From an uncultured Phycisphaerales bacterium (GTDB lineage Bacteria; Planctomycetota; Phycisphaerae; Sedimentisphaerales; Anaerobacaceae), in contig CALEZT010000115.1 of the NCBI GenBank assembly GCA_937927975.1, forward strand, positions 33,673-97,672: a DNA stretch of 64,000 nucleotides. Reading direction: 5' to 3'. Position 1 is the first letter of the stretch; each line of letters begins with the position of its first letter. The notes under the pieces were generated by a model. The model saw only the letters and a list, made by a program, of their open reading frames with translations. It ran no database searches and was not told the origin of the DNA. The position numbers and the translations under genes are program-made. Positions 15,694-25,691 of the stretch are shown piece after piece.

Positions 15694-17304
15694 ATGACAA
15701 GATCCGCTGACCCCGCCACATCGCTCTTCGCCATCATCCTGTTTCTTCTTCAAGGCGCTCTGCAGGCCGCCCAACAACGCCAGGAGATTGAAATTGTCGA
15801 GGGCGAGGGATTCTGGGGCGGATGCGTCACCGACGGGCGGTTCATGCCCTTCGGACGAGAGTCCTTTGCCAGGGATCTCTACGGGGACACGCGAGGCAAT
15901 CAAGCCCAGCCCCTGCTGATCTCGGATCGAGGCCGGTATGTGTGGTCAGAGGAACCTTTCGCATTCTCCTTCAGAGGCCGAACTCTGGAGGTAACGTCCG
16001 GCCACGCAGAGATCAAGGTCGGTCGCAACGGGGATACCCTGCGGGAGGCCTTTCAGTACGTTAGTCGAACGTTCTTTCCGAGCAACGGGCAGATCCCCGA
16101 CGAGTTGCTCTTCGCCAAGCCGCAGTACAACACGTGGATCGAACTGATCTACGATCAGAGGGAGGACCGCATCCGCCAATATGCCCGCGATATCGTGAGC
16201 CATAGCTTTCCGACGGGCGTGCTGATGATCGATGACAACTGGCAGGAAGACTATGGGATCTGGGATTTCCATCCCGGGCGGTTCTCCGACCCCAAGGCCA
16301 TGATGGACAGCCTGCACGACCAGGGATTCAAGGTGATGCTCTGGATCTGCCCGTACTTCAGTCCGGATTCCGAGACGTTCCGCCTGGCGAACCGCAAGGG
16401 CTACTTTCTCAAGGACAAATCGGGCGGGACGTACATCGCGAAATGGTGGAACGGATACAGCGCCTCGCTGGATCTGACCAATCCCGAGGCGGTCGCGTGG
16501 TTCCAGGCGAAGATGACCCGCCTCGTGGACGAGTACGGCGTCGACGGTTTCAAGCTCGATGCCGGTGACGCAGACAGCTACAAGGACCCGGCTATCAAGG
16601 CCATGCGGGATGCGACGCCGAACGCTCATTCGGAGCTGTGGGCTCGGCTGGGCCTGCCCTATCGACTCAATGAGTATCGGGCTTGCTGGAAATGCGCCGG
16701 TCTGCCCCTGGCCCAGCGACTGCGGGACAAAGGACACAACTGGCAGGACCTGCGTCAACTGATCCCCGATGCCCTGGCGTTGGGACTGATGGGCTACGCC
16801 TACATCTGTCCCGATATGATCGGCGGCGGCGAGTACTCGTACTTCTACGACAATCCCGACAAGCCGCTCGATGAGGAGCTCATCGTCCGGTCGGCCCAGT
16901 GCTCGGCGTTGATGCCCATGATGCAGTTCTCCGTCGCGCCCTGGCGTGTTCTGAGCGAAGAGAACATGGGAATCTGTCGCCGGATGGCCGGACTGCACGT
17001 CCGGCTGGGCCCCGAGATCCTGGCTCTGGCCCACGCCTCTTCTCGAACCGGAGAACCCATCATCCGCCCGCTGGAGTACGTGTTCCCTCATCGAGGCTAC
17101 GCCGGGATCAAGGATCAGTTTCTGCTCGGCGACGGAATTCTCGTCGCCCCGGTACTGGAGAAAGGGGCTCGCGTGCGTAAGGTGCTGATTCCGCCGGGGA
17201 CCTGGCGCGGCGACGATGATTCCGAAGTGACCGGCCCGTGCGAGATTGAGGTCCGCGTGCCGTTGGCGCGTCTGCCCTGGTATCGGTTGGCGTCCGCGAA
17301 CTGA
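15694..17304 (+). CDS. Secreted GH31 family glycosidase, MYORG-like type
   Basis: I start at ATG 15694 (GGAG ten bases upstream, followed by a signal peptide to about residue 27) rather than at the long upstream frame, which is transposase debris. The 536-residue product is a GH31 barrel. DGFKLDAGD places the nucleophile at D289 and CPDMIGGGE the acid/base at D374. VLMIDDNWQEDYG, ICPYFSPDS and the C-terminal LGDGILVAPVLEKGA block are family hallmarks. The DMIGGG form of the acid/base loop resembles the MYORG-like (alpha-galactosidase) group more than maltases. Sulfoquinovosidases also belong to GH31, so that activity should be tested, though I do not see their diagnostic substrate motif. It may still be co-transcribed with the import operon. 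Confidence 0.85.
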   Translation: MTRSADPATSLFAIILFLLQGALQAAQQRQEIEIVEGEGFWGGCVTDGRFMPFGRESFARDLYGDTRGNQAQPLLISDRGRYVWSEEPFAFSFRGRTLEVTSGHAEIKVGRNGDTLREAFQYVSRTFFPSNGQIPDELLFAKPQYNTWIELIYDQREDRIRQYARDIVSHSFPTGVLMIDDNWQEDYGIWDFHPGRFSDPKAMMDSLHDQGFKVMLWICPYFSPDSETFRLANRKGYFLKDKSGGTYIAKWWNGYSASLDLTNPEAVAWFQAKMTRLVDEYGVDGFKLDAGDADSYKDPAIKAMRDATPNAHSELWARLGLPYRLNEYRACWKCAGLPLAQRLRDKGHNWQDLRQLIPDALALGLMGYAYICPDMIGGGEYSYFYDNPDKPLDEELIVRSAQCSALMPMMQFSVAPWRVLSEENMGICRRMAGLHVRLGPEILALAHASSRTGEPIIRPLEYVFPHRGYAGIKDQFLLGDGILVAPVLEKGARVRKVLIPPGTWRGDDDSEVTGPCEIEVRVPLARLPWYRLASAN

Positions 17305-17402
17305 CCCTCTCAACTCGATGTCCTGGCAGAGCAAAGACGGCGAGTCGCGGACCCGGTCCCCGGCGAATAAGAAGAAGACCGCCACCACAGGAACCAGGCA
17401 GG

Positions 17403-19772
17403 GTGGTCGATGACGAATGGGGGTGTACGCAAGTGAACGCAGGCGCATCCGTATGTATCGTATTATGGCTGGCGGCGACGCTCTGTGCCGCAGTTCCCGC
17501 TCGCGGAATTCTGGCCGGCTCGGCGAGTTGCCGTCAGTGCCATGAGTCGTTCTATGAGCTCTGGGCTCCGTCGCATCACGGCCTGGCGATGCAGCCCTAT
17601 ACCCCCGAATTCGCCCGGACGTATCTCGCGACGATGAATGCCCCCGTGAGGATTGGCGAGCACGAATATGTCGCATGCGTCGGGCCGGACGAAGGCTGGG
17701 TCCTCGAACGTGGGCCCCAGGGCGAGAAGAGGCACCGAATCGTGCACGTCATGGGCGGCAAGAATGTCTATTACTTCCTGACGCAGATGGAGCGGGGCCG
17801 CTTGCAGACCTTGCCGGTGGGGTACGATGTGCGGGCGAAAGAGTGGTTCGACACCGCCGCCAGCGGTGTGCGTCACTTCCCTGGAGCCGCGGCCGATGCG
17901 CCCGTGCACTGGACGGACCCCATGTACACCTTCAATACGTCCTGCCATGGCTGCCATGTAAGCCAGTTGTCCACGAACTATGACCTCCAGACCGACACCT
18001 ATCGCACGACGTGGGCTGAACCGGGGATCAACTGCGAGTCGTGCCATGGTCCCGCTCAGGAACACGTCCGGGTCTGTCAGGCCTCGCCCCAAGGACAGGC
18101 GCCACCGGATCTCAAGATCATTCGCACGAAGCCCTTCTCACCCGAGCAGATCAATTCCATGTGTGGATCGTGCCACGCCAAGATGAGTCCCGTGAGCGCC
18201 TCGTTCCAGCCGGGCGAGCGGTTCTTCGACCACTTCGATCTGACGACCCTGGAACACGCGGACTTCTACCCGGACGGCCGCGATCTGGGCGAGAACTACA
18301 CGATGACCACGTGGCGGATAAGCCCCTGCGTCAAGAGCGGCAAGCTGGATTGCATGCACTGCCACACCTCCAGCGGGCGCTATCGATTCAAGGAACCGGC
18401 GAACCCGAACGCCGCCTGCCTCCCCTGCCACCAGGAGAGAGTGGAGAACGCCGCGGCACACACGCACCACGAAGTCAACAGCGTGGGGAATCGGTGCATT
18501 GCGTGTCATATGCCGATGACCGATTTCGCGCGCATGGCCCGAAGCGATCATTCGATGCGTCCGCCCACGCCGGCGGCGACCCTCAAGTTCAAGTCGCCCA
18601 ACGCATGCAACCTCTGCCATAACGACAAGGACGCGATCTGGGCCGATCAGCAGGTCAGACAGTGGCATCAGCGCGACTATCAAAGCGAGATTCTCTTGCA
18701 GGCAGGGTTGGTCGAAGCCGCCCGGCGGGGTGACTGGAGCCGGTTGGATGCGACCCTGGCGTACATCGGCTCCAAGGAGCGAGACGAGGTGTTCGCGGCT
18801 TCCCTGATCCGCCTGCTTTACCGCTGTCAGTCGCAAGCCAAATGGCCTGTCCTGACCAAAGCCCTTCAGGAAGATCCATCGCCACTCGTGCGTGCGGCGG
18901 CGGCGCAGGCCATGGAGGGCTACATTACGCCGGAATCGCTGAAGACGCTGGCCAAAGCGACTGGCGACGGATACCTCCTGGTCCGCGTGCGTGCGGCGTC
19001 GGCCCTGGCCGCCGTCCCGAGCGAGCGCTTGCCGGCAGAGCATCGGGAGGCGGTTGGACGGGCCACGGACGAGCTTCTGGAGGCGCTTGGCGCCCGTCCG
19101 GATGACTATGCGTCTCACTACAATCTCGGCAATTTCCACATGCAGCGAATGGACCATGCGAAGGCGCTGTCTGCGTATTCGAATGCGGTTCGCCTGCGGC
19201 CGGATTTCGTGCCGCCTCATGTGAACCTTGCCTTCGTGCACAACGCGCGAGGTGAAAACGACGAGGCCGCCGCATCCCTCCGCAGGGCCGTTGCCCTCGA
19301 TCCGAACAACGCCATTGTCCATCTGAACCTCGCGATGCTCCTGGGCGAGATGAACCGCCCGAAAGAGGCGGAGCAGGCCTTCCGCAGGACACTGGAACTC
19401 GACCCGAACTCCGCGGCAGCGGCATACAATCTCGGCGTGATGTTGGCCTCGGACCAGCCTTTCGAATCGTTGCGCTGGTGCGAAAGAGCCTACCGGTTGC
19501 AGCCTCAGGAAGGCAAGTACGGATATACATACGCTTTCTTCCTGCGCCAACGGCGCGAGATCACCGAGGCAGTGCGAGTTCTCAAGGAGATGCTCCGTCG
19601 AAACGTTCCCTACAGCGATGCCTACGTACTGCTCGGCGAGATCCACATCGAACGGGGAGAATGGGACGAAGCGGCAGGCGTATATCGATCTGCCTGGACC
19701 AACGATCGCCTGACGCCTGGTGAGCGCGAGGCCTTCAGAGGGATGCTACAGAGGCTGGAACGAGGATACTGA
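17403..19772 (+). CDS. Exported octaheme c-type cytochrome with HEAT-like and TPR repeats
   Basis: Eight CxxCH haem sites are visible: CRQCH, CHGCH, CESCH, CGSCH, CMHCH, CLPCH, CIACH and CNLCH, all within the first ~400 residues. A helical, Ala-rich HEAT-like stretch follows (about 425-540), then TPR repeats (about 560-770; HYNLGNFHMQ, VHLNLAMLLGE, AAYNLGVMLA). A hydrophobic N-terminus serves as an export signal. GTG 17403 or GTG 17433 could be the start; the latter gives a shorter leader, and neither has a good Shine-Dalgarno. Multiheme-TPR proteins are common in planctomycetes and presumably take part in periplasmic electron transfer within protein complexes. There is no sugar-related domain, and its presence among glycosidases is unexplained. 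Confidence 0.85.
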   Translation: MVDDEWGCTQVNAGASVCIVLWLAATLCAAVPARGILAGSASCRQCHESFYELWAPSHHGLAMQPYTPEFARTYLATMNAPVRIGEHEYVACVGPDEGWVLERGPQGEKRHRIVHVMGGKNVYYFLTQMERGRLQTLPVGYDVRAKEWFDTAASGVRHFPGAAADAPVHWTDPMYTFNTSCHGCHVSQLSTNYDLQTDTYRTTWAEPGINCESCHGPAQEHVRVCQASPQGQAPPDLKIIRTKPFSPEQINSMCGSCHAKMSPVSASFQPGERFFDHFDLTTLEHADFYPDGRDLGENYTMTTWRISPCVKSGKLDCMHCHTSSGRYRFKEPANPNAACLPCHQERVENAAAHTHHEVNSVGNRCIACHMPMTDFARMARSDHSMRPPTPAATLKFKSPNACNLCHNDKDAIWADQQVRQWHQRDYQSEILLQAGLVEAARRGDWSRLDATLAYIGSKERDEVFAASLIRLLYRCQSQAKWPVLTKALQEDPSPLVRAAAAQAMEGYITPESLKTLAKATGDGYLLVRVRAASALAAVPSERLPAEHREAVGRATDELLEALGARPDDYASHYNLGNFHMQRMDHAKALSAYSNAVRLRPDFVPPHVNLAFVHNARGENDEAAASLRRAVALDPNNAIVHLNLAMLLGEMNRPKEAEQAFRRTLELDPNSAAAAYNLGVMLASDQPFESLRWCERAYRLQPQEGKYGYTYAFFLRQRREITEAVRVLKEMLRRNVPYSDAYVLLGEIHIERGEWDEAAGVYRSAWTNDRLTPGEREAFRGMLQRLERGY

Positions 19773-19949
19773 TCACTCTGCACAGAGCGTTCTTCACTCT
19801 GTTCCGTCACATCCCATGTTGCACAAAGCCATTCTGTTCTTGCGTGGACCGCGTTCGCCAGGTAGCATGGAGACGACAAGAAGGACGAAGCTGGCTCATG
19901 ATTATCCGTGCCGCAGTCTGTATCGATCACACTTCTGGAGTCAGGGGAC

Positions 19950-21407
19950 ATGAGACGAACGATTTTGCTCGCCGTCGTCGCACTGCTGTTGGCGCCACCG
20001 GCTGTGTTGCCCGCCGCCACCGCACTGAAGCCCAACCTCGTCATCATCAACATCGATGATCTCGGGTACGCCGATATCGGTTCCTTCGGGTCCACGCTGA
20101 ACCGAACGCCCAACCTGGATCGGATGGCGGCCGAAGGCCGGCGGTTGACCTCGTTCTACGCCGCACCGGTCTGTTCGCCCTCGCGGGCGGCGCTCATGAC
20201 CGGCTGCTACCCCAAACGCGCACTGCCGATTCCCCATGTGCTCTTTCCAGGCAATGACGTGGGCCTGTCTCCGTCGGAGGTCACCGTCGCGGAAGTGGTG
20301 AAGTCGGCCGGCTACGCCACGGGCATCGTCGGGAAGTGGCATCTTGGTGATCAGCCTGAGTTTCTACCGACCCGCCAGGGATTCGATGAGTGGTTCGGCC
20401 TGCCCTACTCGAACGACATGGGCCCTGCGTCCGACGGCGTCAAAAGCAACTTCGGCGATCCGTTGCCCGCCGGGCCGAAGAACCCCCAGCCGCCGCTGCC
20501 GCTGATGCGGGGAGAAACGGTGGTGCAGAGGGTCCTGGCGGTGGATCAGACCCAACTGGTCACGCGATACACACAGGAGGCGCTGCGATTCATTCGGGAC
20601 CACAAGGACGAACGCTTCCTCCTCTACCTCGCACACAACGCGGTGCATTTTCCTCTGTATCCGGGGGAACGGTTCCGGGGCAAATCCAAGAACGGCCTCT
20701 ACGGAGACTGGGTCGAGGAAATGGACTGGAGTGTGGGCGAGGTGCTCGATGCCCTGCGGAAGCACGGACTGGCGGAGAAGACGCTCGTCCTGTTCGTGAG
20801 CGACAACGGCGGCACGTCTCGCGGGGTGAACCGTCCGCTGCGGGGTCACAAAGGCTCCACCTGGGAAGGCGGGGTGCGCGTGCCTGCGATCGCCTGGTGG
20901 CCGGGCAAGGTGCCCGCAGGGACCTCCAGCGACGCGATCTGCGGCATGTTCGACATTCTGCCCACGTTCGCAGGTCTTGCAGGGACCCCGATTCCCGCCG
21001 ACCGGACGCTCGACGGCGCGGACGTCCGCTCGATCCTCATGGGCGACGCCGGCGCACCCGGACCGCACCAGGTGTTCTACTACTATCGGGGTCTGAACAT
21101 GGAAGCGGTGCGGGAGGGCGAGTGGAAACTCATGCTGCCCACTGCCGCCAACGCCCTCGGCAAAGCCCAAACGCCCGAGACAACCGAACGCAGGGCCAGT
21201 CTCTTCAATCTCAATACCGACATCGGTGAGAGCAAGGACGTGGCCGCCCAGCACCCTGAAGTCATCGCGAGGCTTGAGAAACTGATCGAGAAGATGGACG
21301 CCGACCTCGGCGCCAGCGGCATCGGACCGGGCTGTCGTCCCCTGGGCAAGGTGGTGAATGCCCAGCCGCTCATCAACCACGACGGCAAGGTCCGATCGGG
21401 TTTCTGA
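19950..21407 (+). CDS. Secreted type I sulfatase (formylglycine-dependent)
   Basis: The ATG at 19950 follows AGGGGA and opens a signal peptide (about residues 1-23); the frame extends 14 codons further up without signals. The 485-residue product has the S1 sulfatase pattern. NIDDLGYAD holds calcium-binding aspartates. CSPSRAALMTG holds Cys75, which must be converted to formylglycine. GKWHLGD and SDNGGT provide further active-site residues. The substrate is probably a sulfated polysaccharide, judging from the surrounding GH genes. The gene points towards the GH95 gene and a hairpin lies between the two stops. Confidence 0.9.
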   Translation: MRRTILLAVVALLLAPPAVLPAATALKPNLVIINIDDLGYADIGSFGSTLNRTPNLDRMAAEGRRLTSFYAAPVCSPSRAALMTGCYPKRALPIPHVLFPGNDVGLSPSEVTVAEVVKSAGYATGIVGKWHLGDQPEFLPTRQGFDEWFGLPYSNDMGPASDGVKSNFGDPLPAGPKNPQPPLPLMRGETVVQRVLAVDQTQLVTRYTQEALRFIRDHKDERFLLYLAHNAVHFPLYPGERFRGKSKNGLYGDWVEEMDWSVGEVLDALRKHGLAEKTLVLFVSDNGGTSRGVNRPLRGHKGSTWEGGVRVPAIAWWPGKVPAGTSSDAICGMFDILPTFAGLAGTPIPADRTLDGADVRSILMGDAGAPGPHQVFYYYRGLNMEAVREGEWKLMLPTAANALGKAQTPETTERRASLFNLNTDIGESKDVAAQHPEVIARLEKLIEKMDADLGASGIGPGCRPLGKVVNAQPLINHDGKVRSGF

Positions 21408-21444
21408 GCCAAAGGCCAATCCGCAGCCCAGGGCCTTCATCGTC

Positions 21445-21463
21445 ACCAGAGAACAGTTCTGGT
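21445..21463. terminator. Possible bidirectional terminator hairpin
   Basis: ACCAGA and its complement TCTGGT surround a 7-base loop in the 66 bp between two convergent genes. The stem is short and no T-run is adjacent, so the call is tentative. Confidence 0.3.
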
Positions 21464-21473
21464 CTTGTGACGC

Positions 21474-23954
21474 CTACGATCGCGATTCCGTCCTGATTTC
21501 GAGGGTCACCTCCTGTTCTGCAGGCAGTGTGACGACAAGGCAATTCTTGCTGTTTCCTTTCTCTATAGAGGCGTCGCCTTTGTTTGCCGCAAAGTGGGTA
21601 ATGTCCCAAGGAAGGTCCAGCGTGATCCTCTGCTTTCTGGCCGTCTTGAGACTGACCAGGACCTTGCCGGGAGACCACTGGAGACTTCTGATCTCGACTT
21701 GGCCGCGGCACAGGACGCCTTCTATCGTTCCGGCGGGCCAAGCCCTTGGCAGCGCGGGCAACAACTGGATTCTGCCCGGCTCCGAAGCCGCCAGCATTTT
21801 GATGATCACGGCCGGCATACCGCCGCTGATGTCCATGTTGAACAACGAACGGTGATTGTGCATCGAGGCCAGGTTATTCAGCCAGAATCGGTTCACCAGA
21901 TGCTTGAGGCAATGGTAGGCGAGTTCTCCATCCCCAAGACTGGTGGCTGCCTGGCCAAGCTGCACCAATCCGAACGACATGAACCCGCGCTGGTTGTTCT
22001 TCCAGTGCTTGTCCAGTTTGTACTCGATGCTCTTGCGAAATGCCGCCCTCAACTCAGGGCTCCGTGCGATCTCCTCAGGCATCCCGTCGAACAGCGGGTA
22101 CAACTGCGAGGAATGGCGGTGGCTGTCCCGGTTCTCAAGCCGCGGCGTCAACCATTCCTTGATGATGCCGTTGTCATCAATCATGTACTCGGGCATCTTC
22201 GCAAGCATCTGCTCCCAGAGGGGAATCCTGTCTCTGTTGCGGCCGAGTTCCCGGGAGGCTGCAATCGTGTTGCGCAGCAGTTCCTTGGCCACAGCGACAT
22301 CCATGGTGGCATTGAATGAGGCTTGCGAATCTGAGTTGCCGGGCGTGTTCTCCGGCGACTGAGTGGGTGAGAAGATCCATTTCCCGTCCGGTCCTTCGTA
22401 CAAATAGTCCTCGAAGAACGCAACCGCCTTCTCCATGAATGGCAAGGCGTGCTGGGCGAGGAATTCTCGGTCCCCTGTGTAGAGGTAGTAGTCGTAGAAG
22501 AAATGAGCTGCCCAGCCGGCTCCGCCGACCCACATGCCCCCGGCGAAGTTCGGGTTCAGAGCGTTGTTGAAGCCATGGGTCGTGGAACGCGACGGCAGTA
22601 CGACGCCGCGGGCCCCGAACAAGTGTTTCGCGTTGATTTCCAGCCAGGGAACGATCGACTCGATGTACGAGGTATAGGCCAACATGAGTTCGGGCATATT
22701 CCCCATCAGGTTGGCGGCGATCGCCGAGGGAACGTTGCCGTTGTGGGTGAAATCGCTGGCCCAGCCGGGAACATACGTTCCGCCCCAGAGCCCCTGGAGA
22801 GTCGGAGGCAACTCCCCGGTACTGGAGATGATGTTGTAGCGACCCGCGTCGAACTCCTTTTCGATCAGCGCCCGGTTCATCTGTTCATAGCTCGACAGCT
22901 CCAACAACTCCTCCGTGGTCCGCTTGTGGTCGCTACCGCCACCCAGGTCCAACCGCATACGATTGAACATCTCGCCGTGGATTCTCGCATGCCGGCCTAA
23001 GAGATCGTTGTAGTCAGCAGGAAGCGCATCGAGGGAGTGCTTCATTTCCTCCATCGCCGACTTCGCTGGATCGTGGAGTAAGCGGATGTCGACGAACAGC
23101 AGGATGCGATCCGCCCCGGCAATATGGAGCACGCCATCGTCCTGCGGCTTGGTCGTTCCTCCCACCGCTACGACTCGTACGCGACTCTCCAGGGCGTGGA
23201 TACTGCCGGGGTAGGCCTTGGTGAACCGGTTGCTGTAGGTCAGCCAGGAGTCGCCCGAGGTGCTCTTGATGTCGGACACATGTTCCTTGAAGACCTGGTC
23301 GGAGCGTTTGTTGACGTCGGAGTCCGGATTGAACTCGTCGCTCGGTTCCCTCGGCTCCATCGCGAGCCGGCAATCCAGGGCCCCTTTGGGTGCGGTGAGC
23401 AGCAGCACGGCCACGCCGGCTGCGCGGGAGACGAACATGCGACGCTCGAAGACGCCTCGGTCGTCCGCCCAATGGACGGTCGCCTCGCCCGTCTGAAAAT
23501 CCACCGAACGCGCGTAGCGACGGATCTCGCCTTTCGCCTGCGCGCCAATGGTGAGGTCAAAGGCCGGAACGTAGTAGTCCGGATACATGAAGCCGTTCTG
23601 CCCCGACAGACGGAATTGGAGATCACAGGCTTGCTTGTAGAGTCCTTTGTCGATGAGTCGTCGGATTTCGAACAGACGAACCGACTGATCAGGAGGCATG
23701 ACCGGATCGCCCATCGGCAGAAACAGACGCTCATGAGAGAAGATGATCCGTTCGTTCAGCGGGCGGCTCAGGGCGTTGAGGCCAATCGTGCCGTTGCCGC
23801 ATATAAGGCCTTCCTCCCATGTCTTGGCCGATTGAGAGCTGACGAATCCTCGCGTCGGAACCGCAAGGGACTCGTGTGCCGCCGACGAAATCGCCTGCAG
23901 TGAGAACATCGCAGCCAGGACGATCATCACCAGGGAACAGGTTCGATGCTTCAT
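21474..23954 (-). CDS. Secreted GH95 family enzyme (alpha-L-fucosidase or alpha-L-galactosidase)
   Basis: An 826-residue exported protein; the start at 23954 follows AAAGGGGAAG and a signal peptide, ten codons inside the open frame. The N-terminal beta-domain contains WEEGLICGNGTIG and ERLFLPMGDP, matching the GH95 start (W..A.P.GNG..GA). The (alpha/alpha)6 barrel holds the family's key residues: the two Asn in the FTHNGN segment, the Glu in SPTQSPEN, and the Asp in NMDISGGMPAVI. The enzyme would remove terminal alpha-L-fucose (or L-galactose) from glycans. It is the last gene of a - strand block with a symporter and sugar-activating genes, suggesting that a released deoxysugar is the cargo. 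Confidence 0.88.
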   Translation of the reverse strand: MKHRTCSLVMIVLAAMFSLQAISSAAHESLAVPTRGFVSSQSAKTWEEGLICGNGTIGLNALSRPLNERIIFSHERLFLPMGDPVMPPDQSVRLFEIRRLIDKGLYKQACDLQFRLSGQNGFMYPDYYVPAFDLTIGAQAKGEIRRYARSVDFQTGEATVHWADDRGVFERRMFVSRAAGVAVLLLTAPKGALDCRLAMEPREPSDEFNPDSDVNKRSDQVFKEHVSDIKSTSGDSWLTYSNRFTKAYPGSIHALESRVRVVAVGGTTKPQDDGVLHIAGADRILLFVDIRLLHDPAKSAMEEMKHSLDALPADYNDLLGRHARIHGEMFNRMRLDLGGGSDHKRTTEELLELSSYEQMNRALIEKEFDAGRYNIISSTGELPPTLQGLWGGTYVPGWASDFTHNGNVPSAIAANLMGNMPELMLAYTSYIESIVPWLEINAKHLFGARGVVLPSRSTTHGFNNALNPNFAGGMWVGGAGWAAHFFYDYYLYTGDREFLAQHALPFMEKAVAFFEDYLYEGPDGKWIFSPTQSPENTPGNSDSQASFNATMDVAVAKELLRNTIAASRELGRNRDRIPLWEQMLAKMPEYMIDDNGIIKEWLTPRLENRDSHRHSSQLYPLFDGMPEEIARSPELRAAFRKSIEYKLDKHWKNNQRGFMSFGLVQLGQAATSLGDGELAYHCLKHLVNRFWLNNLASMHNHRSLFNMDISGGMPAVIIKMLAASEPGRIQLLPALPRAWPAGTIEGVLCRGQVEIRSLQWSPGKVLVSLKTARKQRITLDLPWDITHFAANKGDASIEKGNSKNCLVVTLPAEQEVTLEIRTESRS

Positions 23955-24025
23955 GGGTACTTCCCCTTTATCTTCATACAACAATCGATTGTGTCAGGAG
24001 CTTTTTTTCGGCTCCCGTCGTTGGG

Positions 24026-25675
24026 TCAGTGCAGGATCGCGTACAGCGCGCCCATGATGGCAAACAGGATCGCCGCCATGACGCGAGGATCGGTGAGAGT
24101 TCCCTGCATCTTGCCGCGCAAGGCGTCGAACGGTCGCGTCCAGCACAGGTTTTCGATCTGACTTCGGTTCGGCGCCGGTGTGAGCAGGCTGACGGAGAAG
24201 TAGATCACGCTGGACATCAAGAACAGATACCACCCGACCTGCATGAACGGCAGGCCCAGACGTTTGGCGACGAGTTGCTCGCTCCCGATCAGGGGGATGT
24301 CCACGGCCAGATACAGAATCCCAACGACCACGTTGAAGAACAACGCGGCCATGGCCCCCTGTCGGTTGCCGCGAGGCCAGAAGACACCCCAGAGAAAGAC
24401 GGTTGTGATGCCCGGCGCAAATGCCATGGGGATCTTGTTGATCGCCTCGAAGATGCTGCCGAACTTGCCGCCCTGCGTGGACCAGAGCATGGCCAGCACC
24501 ACCACGATCCCGGCGGTAACACGCCCGATCAACACCAGCGTGGCATCAGGCATCTGCGGGCGCAGGCGTTTGACGATATCCTCGGCCGTCAGCGTGGCCG
24601 TGCTGTTCAAAGCAGCCTCGATGGTGCTCATCAGGGCAGCCAGCAGGCCCGCGGCCATCAAACCCCGCAGACCGACCGGCAACAGTTGCTTCATCATGAC
24701 CATCAATGTGGCATCGTTGTTCCCGCCGATGAGGTCCCGATACAGAACGTAGCCGATGACCCCCGGCACAACCATCAGGAAGACCGGCAGGATCTTCAGG
24801 AACCCGGCAAAGATCGCGCCGTCGCGGCCGTCCTTTTCACTCTTGGCGGCCAGGATCTTCTGGACGATGGTCTGATCTGTGCACCAGTACCAGATCCCAA
24901 GGACCGGGTACCCGAACAGGATCGAGTACCAGGAGAATTCGCGCAGGCCCAAACGGCCCGGAGCTGCGGCATCCCGGATGGGCTGGATCATGCTGAGCTG
25001 ATCGGGTTTGCAGGCGGCCTTGAACTGAGCCCAGGTTTCGATCCCCGCCTCCGGCAGTTGCAGAAGACCGGCCAAGGTAAGAGTCGCGGCCCCCGCCAGC
25101 AGCAGCACCGCCTGAATGGCATCCGTGATCATCACGGCCCGAAGACCCCCGAGAATCGTGTAGATTGCCGTGATGACCGAGATGCCGACAATGGACAGAA
25201 CATAGTTGATTCCAAAGAACTCTTCCAAGACCTTCGCGCCGGCGTACAGGCTGATGCCGATATGCACGAGCAGTGCCGACATCACGAAGATGGCGGCCAG
25301 AAAGGTGCGGGCGCCGGCGCTGTATCGTTTCTCCAGGTACTCGGGCAGGGTCGATATCTTGCTGCGAAAGTAGAATGGCGCAAACACAATCCCCAGTACG
25401 ATCAGACAAAAGGCCGCCATCCACTCGAAGTTCCCGATGACCAACCCGTCCTTGTAACCCGAGGAGGCCAACCCCACCAGATGGATCGTCGAGATGTTGG
25501 CGCAGAACAGACCGGTGCCGATGAGGGGCCAGCGCAACGACCGTCCGGCCAGAAAGAACTGATCCGAGGAAGTGTGTTTCCGGTAACCCGCCACAATCCC
25601 GACCATCATGATCCCCAACAGATAGGCGATGACGATGATGGTGTCGACCAAGGAAATACTGCTGCCCATATTCAT
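24026..25675 (-). CDS. Sodium:solute symporter (SSS family, SGLT-like)
   Basis: A 549-residue membrane protein with about 13-14 hydrophobic segments. Family landmarks include SSDQFFLAGRSLRWPLIGTGLF early on, the GGLRAVMITDAIQ block, WYWCTDQTIVQKILAAKS, and a later LAALMSTIEAALNSTATL segment that forms part of the sodium site. The start is preceded by AAGGGGA. Transporters of this group take up sugars with sodium. Placement between GH95 and a guanylyltransferase gene suggests it imports the monosaccharide freed outside; fucose is a guess. The gaps to both neighbours are under 75 bases. Confidence 0.9.
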   Translation of the reverse strand: MNMGSSISLVDTIIVIAYLLGIMMVGIVAGYRKHTSSDQFFLAGRSLRWPLIGTGLFCANISTIHLVGLASSGYKDGLVIGNFEWMAAFCLIVLGIVFAPFYFRSKISTLPEYLEKRYSAGARTFLAAIFVMSALLVHIGISLYAGAKVLEEFFGINYVLSIVGISVITAIYTILGGLRAVMITDAIQAVLLLAGAATLTLAGLLQLPEAGIETWAQFKAACKPDQLSMIQPIRDAAAPGRLGLREFSWYSILFGYPVLGIWYWCTDQTIVQKILAAKSEKDGRDGAIFAGFLKILPVFLMVVPGVIGYVLYRDLIGGNNDATLMVMMKQLLPVGLRGLMAAGLLAALMSTIEAALNSTATLTAEDIVKRLRPQMPDATLVLIGRVTAGIVVVLAMLWSTQGGKFGSIFEAINKIPMAFAPGITTVFLWGVFWPRGNRQGAMAALFFNVVVGILYLAVDIPLIGSEQLVAKRLGLPFMQVGWYLFLMSSVIYFSVSLLTPAPNRSQIENLCWTRPFDALRGKMQGTLTDPRVMAAILFAIMGALYAILH

Positions 25676-25691
25676 CTTGTTCCCCTTAGAT

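Noticed and set aside
12090..15694. Transketolase-type sulfoquinovose pathway (SqwGH) with the nearby GH31 as sulfoquinovosidase
   Set aside because: That pathway has no need of an FGGY kinase and requires a sulfoerythrose isomerase and sulfolactaldehyde-handling enzyme, none of which are here. The GH31 acid/base loop looks MYORG-like. It remains a second choice, not excluded by experiment.
15391..17304. A single 637-residue protein joining a transposase-like N-terminus to GH31
   Set aside because: The GH31 part has its own Shine-Dalgarno, ATG and signal peptide at 15694; the first 101 codons are debris that happens to stay in frame.
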